Shown piece after piece: positions 44,529 through 53,852 of a stretch of 64,000 bases of DNA. Every line of letters starts with the position of its first letter. Position 1 is the stretch's first letter. The position numbers were made by a program, and so were the translations under genes. The DNA is taken from the NCBI GenBank assembly GCA_012517935.1, contig JAAYUA010000055.1, positions 1-64,000 of the forward strand, read 5' to 3'. The DNA is from Acetobacter sp. Its GTDB lineage: Bacteria; Pseudomonadota; Alphaproteobacteria; Acetobacterales; Acetobacteraceae. Under the pieces are notes generated by a model. The model made no database searches, was not told the DNA's origin, and saw nothing but the letters and a program-made list of their open reading frames with translations.

Positions 44529-45770
44529 TCAGCCCGCTTTCTGTGCAGTCTGCTGTCCGCTCTTCAGCTTCAGAATCCAGAGCTGGGCAATATCGCTTGC
44601 GCCGTTATCACCCTCGACCGTCTCAAAGACTGCAATAGCGTCCTTGGTACGACCGGCATCTTTCAGAGCCATGGCTTTACGCAGCTTCGACACATTCATG
44701 TCGAACGGGCCTTTTTTCAGTCCCTCATCAATCAGCGCCACGCCTTTATCCACATCGCCAAAAGAGACGTAGTTATAACCGGCGGTAATCAATGCGTTTC
44801 CGTTCGGCGCTTTCGGAGCAGCAGCTGCTTCGGCATCGATGGATGCTTTCTTGTCAGCAACAGCCTTCACGATCATGGCCTTGAGGCGTGCTTCACGCGC
44901 AGCGCCAGTATCTTTCCCCAGAATACCAGCGGCATAGCAGCTGTTCATCAGATTCAGCGCAACCTGAGGAAGTCCTGCCTGCATGGCCATTTCGGTCATG
45001 TCCATGCATTCATCAGGCTTTGTCAGATTTCCGGCAGCCAGACGAATACGATAAACATCAAGCTGCAACGCAGGCGGCAGCTTGTCGTTCGTCACCAGCC
45101 CATGCAGCAACTGCGCCCAATATTCCGGCTTCGGATAATAGGTCGCCAGCAGAACATAGGTATGGGTCAGACCAGCTTCATCATTCAGCTGTTTCTGGCA
45201 GGTCGCCAGAAGCTGCAACTGGTTCTCCGGCGGCGTCTTCTTTGCCTTCAGATCAGCATCAATGACTTTTTTCTGTGCAGCCGCAGCATTCTTGAAATCA
45301 TTCTGGAGATAATAGGACTGGATCAGCGTCGTTTCGACGGCTGGATTTGGCCCAATTTCCTTCAGATAACGCTGTGAAGCCGCCACTGCCGTCGCATAAT
45401 CCTTCGCACCATAAGCCATGGTCGCTTCGGCCATGAGCATCTGGCCTTTTGTAGCCTTTGGCGTACGCGGAGATGCAATCAGGACATCATAAGCCTTGAT
45501 CGCAGCACTGGCATCGCCCGACTGCGCTGCAATGGCGGCGCGCATCTGGGCAATGGTGTAGTCATCGTAGTCGCTTCTACCTGAAACAGCTGCGGCCTTG
45601 TCCACCTGAGCCATGGCGCCTTTGTAATTATGGGCGCCCAAAGCGTTCTGAGCAGCCTGAAGATCCTGACCAACCGTGCGGTTCAGAACATCTGCGGCGA
45701 CTGCAGGAACGGCGAATGTAGAGAATGTAACGCCAGCAACAAGCAGCAGACGTGACAGAGAAGACGACAT
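44529..45770 (-). CDS. Periplasmic tetratricopeptide-repeat protein at the end of the TonB-system operon
   Basis: From ATG 45770 the 413-residue precursor has a signal peptide (LSRLLLVAGVTFSTFAVP, cleavage near AVAAD). The mature protein is a helical repeat solenoid rich in Ala, with TPR-like units such as LGAHNYKGAMAQVDKAAAV, MAYGAKDYATAVAASQRYL and ALKDAGRTKDAIAVFETVEG. TPR proteins act as scaffolds; such a gene next to exbB/exbD occurs in several Proteobacteria and is thought to assist TonB complexes, which is inference here. The track's longer frame runs antisense to nothing but overlaps the distal part of exbD; the ATG lies 4 bases after the exbD second stop. Confidence 0.85.
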   Translation of the reverse strand: MSSSLSRLLLVAGVTFSTFAVPAVAADVLNRTVGQDLQAAQNALGAHNYKGAMAQVDKAAAVSGRSDYDDYTIAQMRAAIAAQSGDASAAIKAYDVLIASPRTPKATKGQMLMAEATMAYGAKDYATAVAASQRYLKEIGPNPAVETTLIQSYYLQNDFKNAAAAQKKVIDADLKAKKTPPENQLQLLATCQKQLNDEAGLTHTYVLLATYYPKPEYWAQLLHGLVTNDKLPPALQLDVYRIRLAAGNLTKPDECMDMTEMAMQAGLPQVALNLMNSCYAAGILGKDTGAAREARLKAMIVKAVADKKASIDAEAAAAPKAPNGNALITAGYNYVSFGDVDKGVALIDEGLKKGPFDMNVSKLRKAMALKDAGRTKDAIAVFETVEGDNGASDIAQLWILKLKSGQQTAQKAG

Positions 45771-45774
45771 CAGA

Positions 45775-46212
45775 TCACTGTCCTTCCATGAACTGGTCCT
45801 GACCGACAATACCGAGCTTTGTAATGCCAAGACGTTGTGCATCGGCAAGAACATGAGCCACAGTCTTGTAATCTGCAAGACGGTTCGGATGGATATGCAT
45901 TTCCGGCTGGTCCGGCATCGCCGCAGCCTGAGAGAAACGTTACTGGAGTTCCGGCTCACTCATGACCGGCGTTCCATTCCACGTAACGGTGTTGTCAAAA
46001 TCGATCGCAACCGTGACAACCTGCGGATCCGGCGCATTTGACGGCGGAGGATTACCCTGCGGCAGGTCCAGTGAAACGGAATGTGTCTGCAACGGAATCG
46101 TAATGATGAGCATGATCAGCAGAACAAGCATCACGTCGATCAGTGGAGTCGTGTTGATATCGACAATGCCTTCGTCTTCGGTCGCGCTCTCCGATCCGAC
46201 ATTCATGCCCAT
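45775..46212 (-). pseudogene. exbD: Second ExbD-like protein interrupted by an in-frame TAA
   Basis: The frame starts MGMNVGSESATEDEG, has the membrane helix with the essential Asp in NTTPLIDVMLVLLIMLIIT, and reaches a TAA at 45942-45940 after 90 codons. Beyond that codon the same frame stays open to a TGA at 45777-45775 and encodes the normal ExbD C-terminus (MHIHPNRLADYKTVAHVLAD, AQRLGITKLGIVGQDQF). So a single in-frame stop splits an otherwise intact 145-codon gene; CAA, GAA or AAA would restore it. Either the gene has just been inactivated, the base is a sequence error, or the stop is read through. It sits between an intact exbD and the TPR gene. Confidence 0.8.
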
Positions 46213-46324
46213 AACAAAATCTCTTTCCCGATAGTGATCTCAGAACCGCCCGAAAGAGCGGAGAATGGGGACTGGCCCGCTCCGACCAGCCGCAGGATGC
46301 GAACCGGAAGAAGCGGGAAACAGG

Positions 46325-46747
46325 TCACGAGTGGGGCTGCTCGGTGATGAAGTCGATGCGGTAGATCCCTGCCTCCTGACAGATCGCAACCAGCTTTCCG
46401 ACTGCCTCATAACGGGCTTGCCCATCACCACGGATCATCACCTGCGGCTGAGGCTTCATGACAGCGACCTTCTCAAGACGCGCGAGCAGATCGTCTCGGC
46501 TCTTGATGGGCGTCTCGTTCCAGTATGCCTGTCCTTCGGCCGTAACCGCCAGAGTAACATTCCCTGGCTTGATCTTGCTGGGCTGGTTCGCATCCTTCGG
46601 CAGAGTCACCTTCACCGAGTGGGTAGCCACAGGGATGGTGATCAGAAAGATGATCAACAGCACCAGCATGACGTCAACGAGTGGTGTCGTGTTAATGGCG
46701 GATACGACCTCGTCTTCGTCGCCACCGCCTCCGACAGACATCCCCAT
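46325..46747 (-). CDS. exbD: Biopolymer transport protein ExbD
   Basis: The 140-residue protein has one N-terminal membrane helix with the proton-conducting Asp in INTTPLVDVMLVLLIIFLIT and a periplasmic domain (KVTLPKDANQPSKI, PQVMIRGDGQARYEAVGKLV). Together with ExbB it energises TonB. It starts three bases after the exbB stop. Unlike its downstream paralogue it is intact, so the complex should still work. The two paralogues share the MGM.VG start and the helix, but differ in the periplasmic domain. Confidence 0.93.
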   Translation of the reverse strand: MGMSVGGGGDEDEVVSAINTTPLVDVMLVLLIIFLITIPVATHSVKVTLPKDANQPSKIKPGNVTLAVTAEGQAYWNETPIKSRDDLLARLEKVAVMKPQPQVMIRGDGQARYEAVGKLVAICQEAGIYRIDFITEQPHS

Positions 46748-46749
46748 GA

Positions 46750-47826
46750 TCAGGCTACCCGTTCGGAAGTGGTGATCGTGGTCGGGGAGTGATCCGGACG
46801 GACAACGATCGGATCATGGGCAACGCCATGACGAACACCACCAATCAGGATGGACTGAAGATCAGCAGCGAAGTTACGGATCTTGTCCATTGCACCCTTG
46901 TTACGACGAACCAGCAGGTTGTAACCCAGAACCGCAGGAACAGCTGTTCCAAGACCAATCGCGGTCATGATCAGGGATTCACCAACCGGACCCGCAACCT
47001 TGTCGATCGAAGCCTGTCCTGCAATGCCGATGGCGGTCAGAGCGTGATAGATACCCCAAACGGTTCCGAACAGACCCACGAACGGAGACGTCGAACCAAC
47101 CGTTCCAAGGAACGCCAGACCACCCTGCAGGCTGCCCTGAATGGTGTCGACGGAACGCTGGATCTGGGATGAAGTCCAGTCACCAAGTTCGATGGATTCC
47201 TGCATCGTGCCTTCATGGTGCTCAGCAGCAACAATGCCGGTCTCAGCAATATAACGGAACGGAGAACGCTTGTTCAGGGAAGCAGCACCTTCCTGCAGGG
47301 AAGATTTCGTCCAGAATTTCTGTCCAGCTTCCTTCGCAGAAGCAAGAACGCGTGCCTGCTCAATAAACTTCGTGATCATGATGTACCATGTGCCAACGGA
47401 CATGATGACCATGATGACGAGAACGCCACGAGCGATAATATCGCCGTTCGCCCACAGAGCGCCAAGACCATAAGGATTGCCCTGAGGAGCAGCCTTTGCT
47501 GCATCGTCAGCAATCGGGGTCGCGCTTACGGTGTTTTCTGCTGCAGGTGCAGCTGCGTCGGCAGCAGGAGCTGCATCGGCGGGAGCTTCAGCAGCCGGAG
47601 CCGGAGCAGCGTCAGCAGGGGCGGCATCGGCAGGAGCTTCGGCAGCAGGAGCAGCAGGAGCTTCAGCGGCCGGGGCTTCGGCAGCAGGAGCAGCCGTGTC
47701 AGCCGGAGCGTCAGCTGCTGTCTGTGCATCCTGAGCAAATGCAGCGACTGGGGCTGCAACGCTCAGCGCCATCGCCAGCGCAGGAATTGCCAGAGCCGGA
47801 ACGGAAAGGCGGGACACTCGCGTCAT
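46750..47826 (-). CDS. exbB: ExbB/TolQ-family proton channel subunit with Ala/Pro-rich N-terminal extension
   Basis: The 358-residue precursor begins with a signal-like helix (VPALAIPALAMALSVAAPVA) and about 80 residues of Ala/Pro/Asp repeats of the form PAAEAPADAAPA, a flexible periplasmic extension. The MotA/TolQ/ExbB domain follows, with VLVIMVIMSVGTWYIMITKF, GSTSPFVGLFGTVWGIYHAL and ESLIMTAIGLGTAVPAVLGY, the last two being the channel helices. With ExbD it uses the proton gradient to drive TonB. ATG 47826 has AGGATTTGGA upstream. The large Ala/Pro region also produces spurious antisense ORFs in the track. Confidence 0.92.
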   Translation of the reverse strand: MTRVSRLSVPALAIPALAMALSVAAPVAAFAQDAQTAADAPADTAAPAAEAPAAEAPAAPAAEAPADAAPADAAPAPAAEAPADAAPAADAAAPAAENTVSATPIADDAAKAAPQGNPYGLGALWANGDIIARGVLVIMVIMSVGTWYIMITKFIEQARVLASAKEAGQKFWTKSSLQEGAASLNKRSPFRYIAETGIVAAEHHEGTMQESIELGDWTSSQIQRSVDTIQGSLQGGLAFLGTVGSTSPFVGLFGTVWGIYHALTAIGIAGQASIDKVAGPVGESLIMTAIGLGTAVPAVLGYNLLVRRNKGAMDKIRNFAADLQSILIGGVRHGVAHDPIVVRPDHSPTTITTSERVA

Positions 47827-47929
47827 ATTAATCCAAATCCTCGTTAATTCAGTCGCTTCAGGCACTACTGCCAGCCGCGAAGGTGGGTGCTGTCGGGGCG
47901 CTCCCTGAATGAGACCCCGACCTGATATC

Positions 47930-48583
<654 letters not shown>

Positions 48584-49050
48584 GTTGAAACCTCCTCGCA
48601 CGTCTTCTTGCACCGGCCCCCGGCGCCTGAAAAACGCCTCTGGCGACCTCAGGACACGCAAATGCCACGCGCTGGCAAAGCCACGCGCCTGCCTCCGGAC
48701 ATGGAGACATTGGCGCAGGCAAAGCACCGCTGAACACATTTGGAGGATTGAGGCGGGAAGATGTCAAGCAAGTTATGCTTCGGAATAAAAACGCTCACTT
48801 TTCAATCAATAAGCACAAAAGTTACGCATTATTCATATTGCTTCTGAATCGGCTGCAAACCGCCGTGAAATGCAGTTTTCACAGACCTGATCCACCATTT
48901 GTGCTGATGGAAGAGGCGGTGAATATTGATGTCAAATCGTAACAAATAAAATTCGATTCACGTGCGCACAAAAAAGCAACCAATCAGGATTCCCGGAATC
49001 TCCTCCCGCCACCCGTCATTACGCACAAAATCTTTCGACACCCTGAATAT
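48584..49050. other. Long intergenic region upstream of tonB
   Basis: About 470 bases contain no convincing gene; the track frame at 48748-48942 has no family match and lies where the tonB promoter must be. The stretch is AT-rich from 48780 to 48990. A near-palindrome at 48826-48841 is noted separately. Confidence 0.45.
48826..48841. promoter_or_regulatory. Candidate metal-regulator operator upstream of tonB
   Basis: GCATTATTCATATTGC has 7-base inverted arms with one mismatch around TC, in the AT-rich tonB promoter region. Iron regulators (Fur, Irr, RirA) often bind AT-rich dyads before tonB genes, but this does not match a consensus closely. Confidence 0.25.
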
Positions 49051-49075
49051 GCAAAATCCCGCCGGAGCGGGATTT
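49051..49075 (-). terminator. Rho-independent terminator of prfB
   Basis: AAATCCCGC (49054-49062) and GCGGGATTT (49067-49075) are a perfect 9-bp stem with loop CGGA, placed 45 bases after the prfB stop; TTTTGCATATT follows on the minus strand. Confidence 0.8.
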
Positions 49076-49119
49076 CGACATGAAATAGACAGGGGCTTAC
49101 GTGGCAGGCCACGGAGGGA

Positions 49120-50251
49120 TCACAAGGCTGAAGCGCTTGCTTCCGACCGGGTCGCGCCAACACGGGCAGCAAGAGCTGCCGCCATGAAATCATCCAGGGC
49201 ACCATCCAGAACTGCGTCAGGATTGCCTTTTTCGACGCCAGTCCGCAGATCCTTAACCATCTGATAAGGTGCCAGAACATAAGAGCGAATCTGATGTCCC
49301 CAGCCGATATCGGTCTTCGCCGCTTCTGTCTGCGCGGCAGCCGCCTCACGACGCTGCAACTCGGCCTCATACATACGGGCTTTCAGCATTCCCATGGCCG
49401 TCGCACGGTTGCGATGCTGCGAACGGTCCGTCTGGCACGCAACCACAATCCCTGTGGGAATATGAGTGATACGAATGGCCGATTCCGTCTTGTTAACGTG
49501 CTGACCGCCCGCACCTGAAGCGCGGAAAGTATCAACTTTAAGATCGGATTCGTTGATCTCGATCTCGATGGAATCATCGACAACCGGATAAACCCAGACA
49601 GAGGCAAAAGACGTCTGTCGGCGTGCTGCCGCGTCAAACGGGGAAATACGCACCAGACGGTGCACACCGGCTTCCGTCTTCAACCAGCCATAGGCATTGG
49701 GGCCGGAAACCTGCAACGTCACGGATTTCAGACCGGCCTGTTCGCCTTCCGAGCTTTCCATGATGCTTATTTTATAGCCATGTGCCTCGGACCAGCGCGA
49801 ATACATGCGCAGAAGCATCTCGGCCCAATCCTGAGCCTCCGTGCCGCCGGCTCCGGCGTTGATTTCCATATAACAGTCGTTGGAATCCGCTTCACCCGAC
49901 AGGAGGCTCTCGGTTTCACGACGTTTAGCTTCATCTGCAAGACGACGCAGGGCTGTCAGGCCCTCAGCAACCATGGCTCCGTCATCTTCGTCTTCCGCCA
50001 TGGCGATCAGATCGAGCGTATCTGCAACTTCCGTTTCCAGAGCGCACACACCATCGACCTGTCCGGCCAGCAGGGTGCGCTCCCGCATCAGCTTCTGAGC
50101 AGCTTCCGCGTCATTCCACAGCTCCGGGTCTTCGACCCGATTATTCAGTTCAGCGAGACGTTCCTGGGCGACATCCCAGTCAAAGATGCCTCCTCAGCAG
50201 CGCCACCGACTGCTTGATCTGTTCGTTAAGGGCTTCCGTCTCCGCCGACAT
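49120..50251 (-). CDS. prfB: Peptide chain release factor 2, expressed through a programmed +1 frameshift
   Basis: RF2 recognises UGA and UAA stop codons. The first frame starts at ATG 50251 (or ATG 50266) and encodes MSAETEALNEQIKQSVALLR and ends at CTT-TGA after 23 codons. Shifting +1 at that point gives DWDVAQERLAELNNRVEDPE and leads into the frame in the track. The main part holds the stop-codon-recognition tripeptide in RISPFDAAARR and the catalytic GAGGQHVNKTESAIR. The shift site is the standard prfB autoregulation: low RF2 lets the ribosome slip past its own UGA. An automatic caller using only the track would lose the first 55 residues. It lies 34 bases downstream of mrcA. Confidence 0.95.
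50180..50194 (-). promoter_or_regulatory. prfB programmed frameshift site
   Basis: On the minus strand AGGAGG (50194-50189), CAT, CTT (50185-50183), TGA (50182-50180) and then C. The internal Shine-Dalgarno-like AGGAGG three bases before the slippery CTT-TGA-C is the classical RF2 element. Confidence 0.95.
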
Positions 50252-50284
50252 GCAGACGAACTCCATGAAAATTGAGGGACGGCT

Positions 50285-52945
50285 TCAATACAGCCCCCCC
50301 ATTCCGATGTCACCCCCGGACTCAGGAGCCGCAGGCGCGGTTTTCGTACTCTCGGCATGTCCGGGTGCGCCCGGCAACGCTGTTGCGCCACCGTCATCCA
50401 TATCGCTTTCCGATCCCGCGATGTTTTCCGCACCTGTATCAGCAGCCGTCAACTGACCACTGCCCGCCGTGCCCGTAAAGTCAGCACTGAAGCCCGGTGT
50501 CTGATCTTCGCGGAATGCATCAATGGCCAGACCCATTCCAGTATCATACTGAACCAGCATCAGAGATTCCGGCATCCGGAAATCGACTTTCGGTCTGTTC
50601 GCCAGCGCGGCCTGCATCACCCGATTCCAGATCGGCGCCGCGATCCGACCACCGGTTTCCCCCTTCCCCAATGTTTTTGGAGTATCGAAACCGACCCAGA
50701 CAACAGTTACGATATCGGCGGAATATCCAGCGAACCAGGCGTCATTGAAGTTCTGTGAAGTCCCGGTCTTTCCGGCGATCGGATGAGTGATCCCGACGCC
50801 CGCACTGCGCCCCGTGCCACGACGAATCACATCTTGCAGCATTGTCGTGATCTGAAAGGCGCTTTCGGGAGATGTAATGCGTGTCCGGCTGTCCTTCAGT
50901 CGCGGCAAGGCATCCGGACTGACTGGAGCCCCATCAGCATGATCGGCATCAACTTTCGCGGTCTCAGTCTCTCCATCGCTGGATGGGAAAATCGCATCAG
51001 GACCATTCGCGTCCTGAGGCGGCGCTTCCGTCAGGGTCAGACCTTCCCGGCGCCATAGGATGTTACCATTCCGGTCGCGAACATCATCGATCAATGTGGG
51101 CGTGACTTTCACGCCTCCGGCAGCGATGGAGGCGTAAGCCCCGGCTTCTTTCAGAACTGTTGTTTCAACCGCTCCCAGCGCTGCTGGCAAGACATGCGGC
51201 ATGGAGTCAACGAGACCGATCTCCTGAGCCAGATCCGCAACATTTTTGATACCAATATGTGCAGCCAGACGGATCGTCACCAGATTGCGGGATTCACGCA
51301 ACGCGTCATGCAGCGTCGTCGGACCCCAGAAATCCTTCTCGTAGTTATTTGGATGCCAGTCACCATATGAGACCGCTGAATCCAGAAATTTCTGGGAGGG
51401 CGATATCCCGCGCTCCATCGCCGTCAGATAGACAAAAGGCTTGAATGAAGAGCCCGGCTGACGCAACGCCTGCGTGGCGCGATTGAACTGCGATTCTGCA
51501 AAGGACCATCCACCTACCATGGCCAGAACCCGACCGGTTCGGACATCCATGGTCACGAGTGCACCTTCCACTTTCGGGATCTGATGCAAGCTGACAGTCG
51601 TCTCTCCCGCACGTGGACTGATCATAACCAGATCCCCCGCCTGCAGCGGATGCGATGAGGTCCATTTCAGATCATGCGCCAGAATAGTCCCGGTCTGGCT
51701 CTGACCATCTGCACGCCAGCCGACACTTCCCGTCTTTGGAGCCAACACAACCGCCAGACGCCATTGCGGCAACATGCCCGGTGGAGCATCTGCTCCGGCA
51801 AGAGCCTTGCTCCACACTTCCGTTCCAGAAGACGCACTGATCCCGTCAAGATGACCCGAAGCGCCGCGCCAGCCTGCGTGCCCACGGTCATAAGATTCCA
51901 GACCATCACGAAGAGCCGTTTCAGCCACCTGCTGTAATGCCGGATCAAGGCTGGTATGGACCTCCAGCCCTCCTTCCATGGTCTGCTGCAAGCCATAACG
52001 CCCCATCAGCTCACGACGGACGCTTTCGGCGAACCATTCGGAACCCGGCATCGGTCCTGTCTGACGAGCTGTTTTCGCCATCAGGGGCTCGGCCTTGGCC
52101 TCCGCTTCAGCCTGACGGGAGATCCAGCCAAGTTCAGCCATTTCGCCCAGAATCGTATTGCGTCTGGAGCGTGCTGCATCCGGATAACGGAACGGATTAT
52201 AATTCGTCGGTGATTTGGGCAGCGCCGCAAGAAACGCCGCTTCAGCATCATCAAGCTGATCGAGAGGTTTATCGAAATATGTCTGTGCAGCGGCGCCAAT
52301 GCCATAGGCACCGTTCCCCAGATAAATCTCATTCAGATAAATCTCGAGGATTTTTTCCTTGGGCAGAACCTGTTCGATTCTCAGCGCAAGAAGGGCTTCG
52401 CGCGCCTTGCGTTCGATGGATACCGCATTCGAACCCAGCAGCATGATCCGGGCAACCTGCTGCGTGATGGTGGAAGCACCAATCGGTCGATGTCCGCGAC
52501 CACGCAGCACATCGGTCAGGCCTGCTCGCAAAATCGCAAGGGGATCAACGCCAGCATGTGTCCAGAATTTATGGTCTTCCGCAGCCAGAAATGCATCCTG
52601 AACACGTTTGGGCACTGCCGTGATCGGCACGAACACCCGGCGTTCGGCCGCAAGAGCAGCCATCACCCGATCATCACCTGCATAAATGCGGCTCATGACC
52701 GGCGGTTCATATGACCGCAGACCGTCAACAGTCGGAAGCCCGCTAACAATATGTTCGTATCGGTTGAAAACCAGACCACCCGCAGCGACACTGCCAAGCA
52801 GGACGACAGCCAGACTGCCGCCCAGCACAGTACGCCACCCACGGAAACGCGGCCTCTGCGGCACAAACCTGCGCCCCTGCGAAGGTCCGTTGCGGGAGCT
52901 GTTATCTTCCTGATCCGGTGGCATCAAGGAATCACGATCGCTCAT
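50285..52945 (-). CDS. mrcA: Class A penicillin-binding protein 1A
   Basis: The 886-residue bifunctional enzyme has a cytoplasmic head, one membrane anchor (VLGGSLAVVLLGSVAAGGLV), a GT51 domain with catalytic Glu in FLAAEDHKFWTHAGVDP and GASTITQQVARIM, then an OB-like insert and a transpeptidase domain with SxxK in RQPGSSFKPFVYLT, SRN in ALRESRNLVT and KTG in AGKTGTSQNFNDAW. It polymerises and cross-links peptidoglycan. The acidic Ala/Gly-rich C-terminal tail is variable. ATG 52945 follows GGAGGAAG; the track's longer start is not supported. prfB follows. Confidence 0.95.
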   Translation of the reverse strand: MSDRDSLMPPDQEDNSSRNGPSQGRRFVPQRPRFRGWRTVLGGSLAVVLLGSVAAGGLVFNRYEHIVSGLPTVDGLRSYEPPVMSRIYAGDDRVMAALAAERRVFVPITAVPKRVQDAFLAAEDHKFWTHAGVDPLAILRAGLTDVLRGRGHRPIGASTITQQVARIMLLGSNAVSIERKAREALLALRIEQVLPKEKILEIYLNEIYLGNGAYGIGAAAQTYFDKPLDQLDDAEAAFLAALPKSPTNYNPFRYPDAARSRRNTILGEMAELGWISRQAEAEAKAEPLMAKTARQTGPMPGSEWFAESVRRELMGRYGLQQTMEGGLEVHTSLDPALQQVAETALRDGLESYDRGHAGWRGASGHLDGISASSGTEVWSKALAGADAPPGMLPQWRLAVVLAPKTGSVGWRADGQSQTGTILAHDLKWTSSHPLQAGDLVMISPRAGETTVSLHQIPKVEGALVTMDVRTGRVLAMVGGWSFAESQFNRATQALRQPGSSFKPFVYLTAMERGISPSQKFLDSAVSYGDWHPNNYEKDFWGPTTLHDALRESRNLVTIRLAAHIGIKNVADLAQEIGLVDSMPHVLPAALGAVETTVLKEAGAYASIAAGGVKVTPTLIDDVRDRNGNILWRREGLTLTEAPPQDANGPDAIFPSSDGETETAKVDADHADGAPVSPDALPRLKDSRTRITSPESAFQITTMLQDVIRRGTGRSAGVGITHPIAGKTGTSQNFNDAWFAGYSADIVTVVWVGFDTPKTLGKGETGGRIAAPIWNRVMQAALANRPKVDFRMPESLMLVQYDTGMGLAIDAFREDQTPGFSADFTGTAGSGQLTAADTGAENIAGSESDMDDGGATALPGAPGHAESTKTAPAAPESGGDIGMGGLY

Positions 52946-53232
52946 TTCCGGCTTCCTCCTGCCTGACACGAAAGGGAAGAAGGAAAGCAGATCAACAAAG
53001 GCATACAGGGCACCTGCAACGCACAGAACATAGTCAATATGTAGCACTCACGCGTTCGGACGTCGCCCCCCGGCGAAAACAGCATCCGAAAACGGGTCGG
53101 AAACACGGATTCACGTGATGATCACCACCCTTGCCTGCCCCGTTTTCTTCGAGGCGCAATTCTCAGACAGCGTCATCAGAGCAGTTCCGTTCCATCATGA
53201 ATGTACCACACATAAGACTCCCACATCATATT

Positions 53233-53709
53233 TCACGATTTAACGGCGTTATTTGCAGCTTTTTGTAAACGCGGTGAGGTTGGCGACGTCAGACTGGAAA
53301 ACCACGTGATCAGATGCCCATCCCGACCAATAAGATATTTATAGAAATTCCACCGAGGCCGCGAAAAAACTCCCCCTTCATGCGCCAGCCAACGAAACAG
53401 CGGAGCAGCTTCTGCTCCCTTCACGTCCGTTCTGGCAGCCATGGGGAAGCTGACACCATAATTGCGGCGACAAAATGCCCCGATCTGCGCGGAAGTCCCC
53501 GGTTCCTGTTTTCCGAACTGATTGCAGGGCACGCCCAGAACGATCAACTCCCCTTCAAAATGCTGCCAGAGTTCCTCCAGCCCGCGATATTGTGGAGTGA
53601 AACCACATTCTGAAGCCGTATTGACGATCAGAACCGGCTTGCCGCGCCAAGCTGCGAGATCAAGGACCCCACCTTCCAATCCCGGCAGACTGAAATCCCA
53701 AGCATTCAT
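53233..53709 (-). CDS. Glutathione peroxidase family protein
   Basis: The 158-residue thioredoxin-fold protein has peroxidatic Cys in VNTASECGFTPQY, the Gln of the active site in VPCNQFGKQEPG with its resolving-type Cys, and the Trp-Asn-Phe in PRWNFYKYLIGRDG. It reduces peroxides; bacterial members of this type often use thioredoxin rather than glutathione. It is a single gene, divergent from nupC. About 290 bases between this gene and mrcA show no gene. Confidence 0.92.
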   Translation of the reverse strand: MNAWDFSLPGLEGGVLDLAAWRGKPVLIVNTASECGFTPQYRGLEELWQHFEGELIVLGVPCNQFGKQEPGTSAQIGAFCRRNYGVSFPMAARTDVKGAEAAPLFRWLAHEGGVFSRPRWNFYKYLIGRDGHLITWFSSLTSPTSPRLQKAANNAVKS

Positions 53710-53852
53710 GTCAAAGAAATCTCCTTTATCTCAGGCTCCACGACATATTGGACGGGAGAAAGCTTGCAAGTCTGATGCCTACCCTCATAACGATGAAAGA
53801 TTGGGCGGGTAGGATCGCAGCATATGTTCTGCCCGAAACGGAGACATGACAC

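Noticed and set aside
47215-47847. Ser/Arg/Gly-rich plus-strand ORFs opposite exbB
   Set aside because: They are produced by the Ala/Pro repeat of exbB read backwards; composition is extreme and no domain is seen.
48748-48942. 64-codon ORF upstream of tonB
   Set aside because: No family pattern, in the AT-rich promoter region, and no convincing ribosome site.
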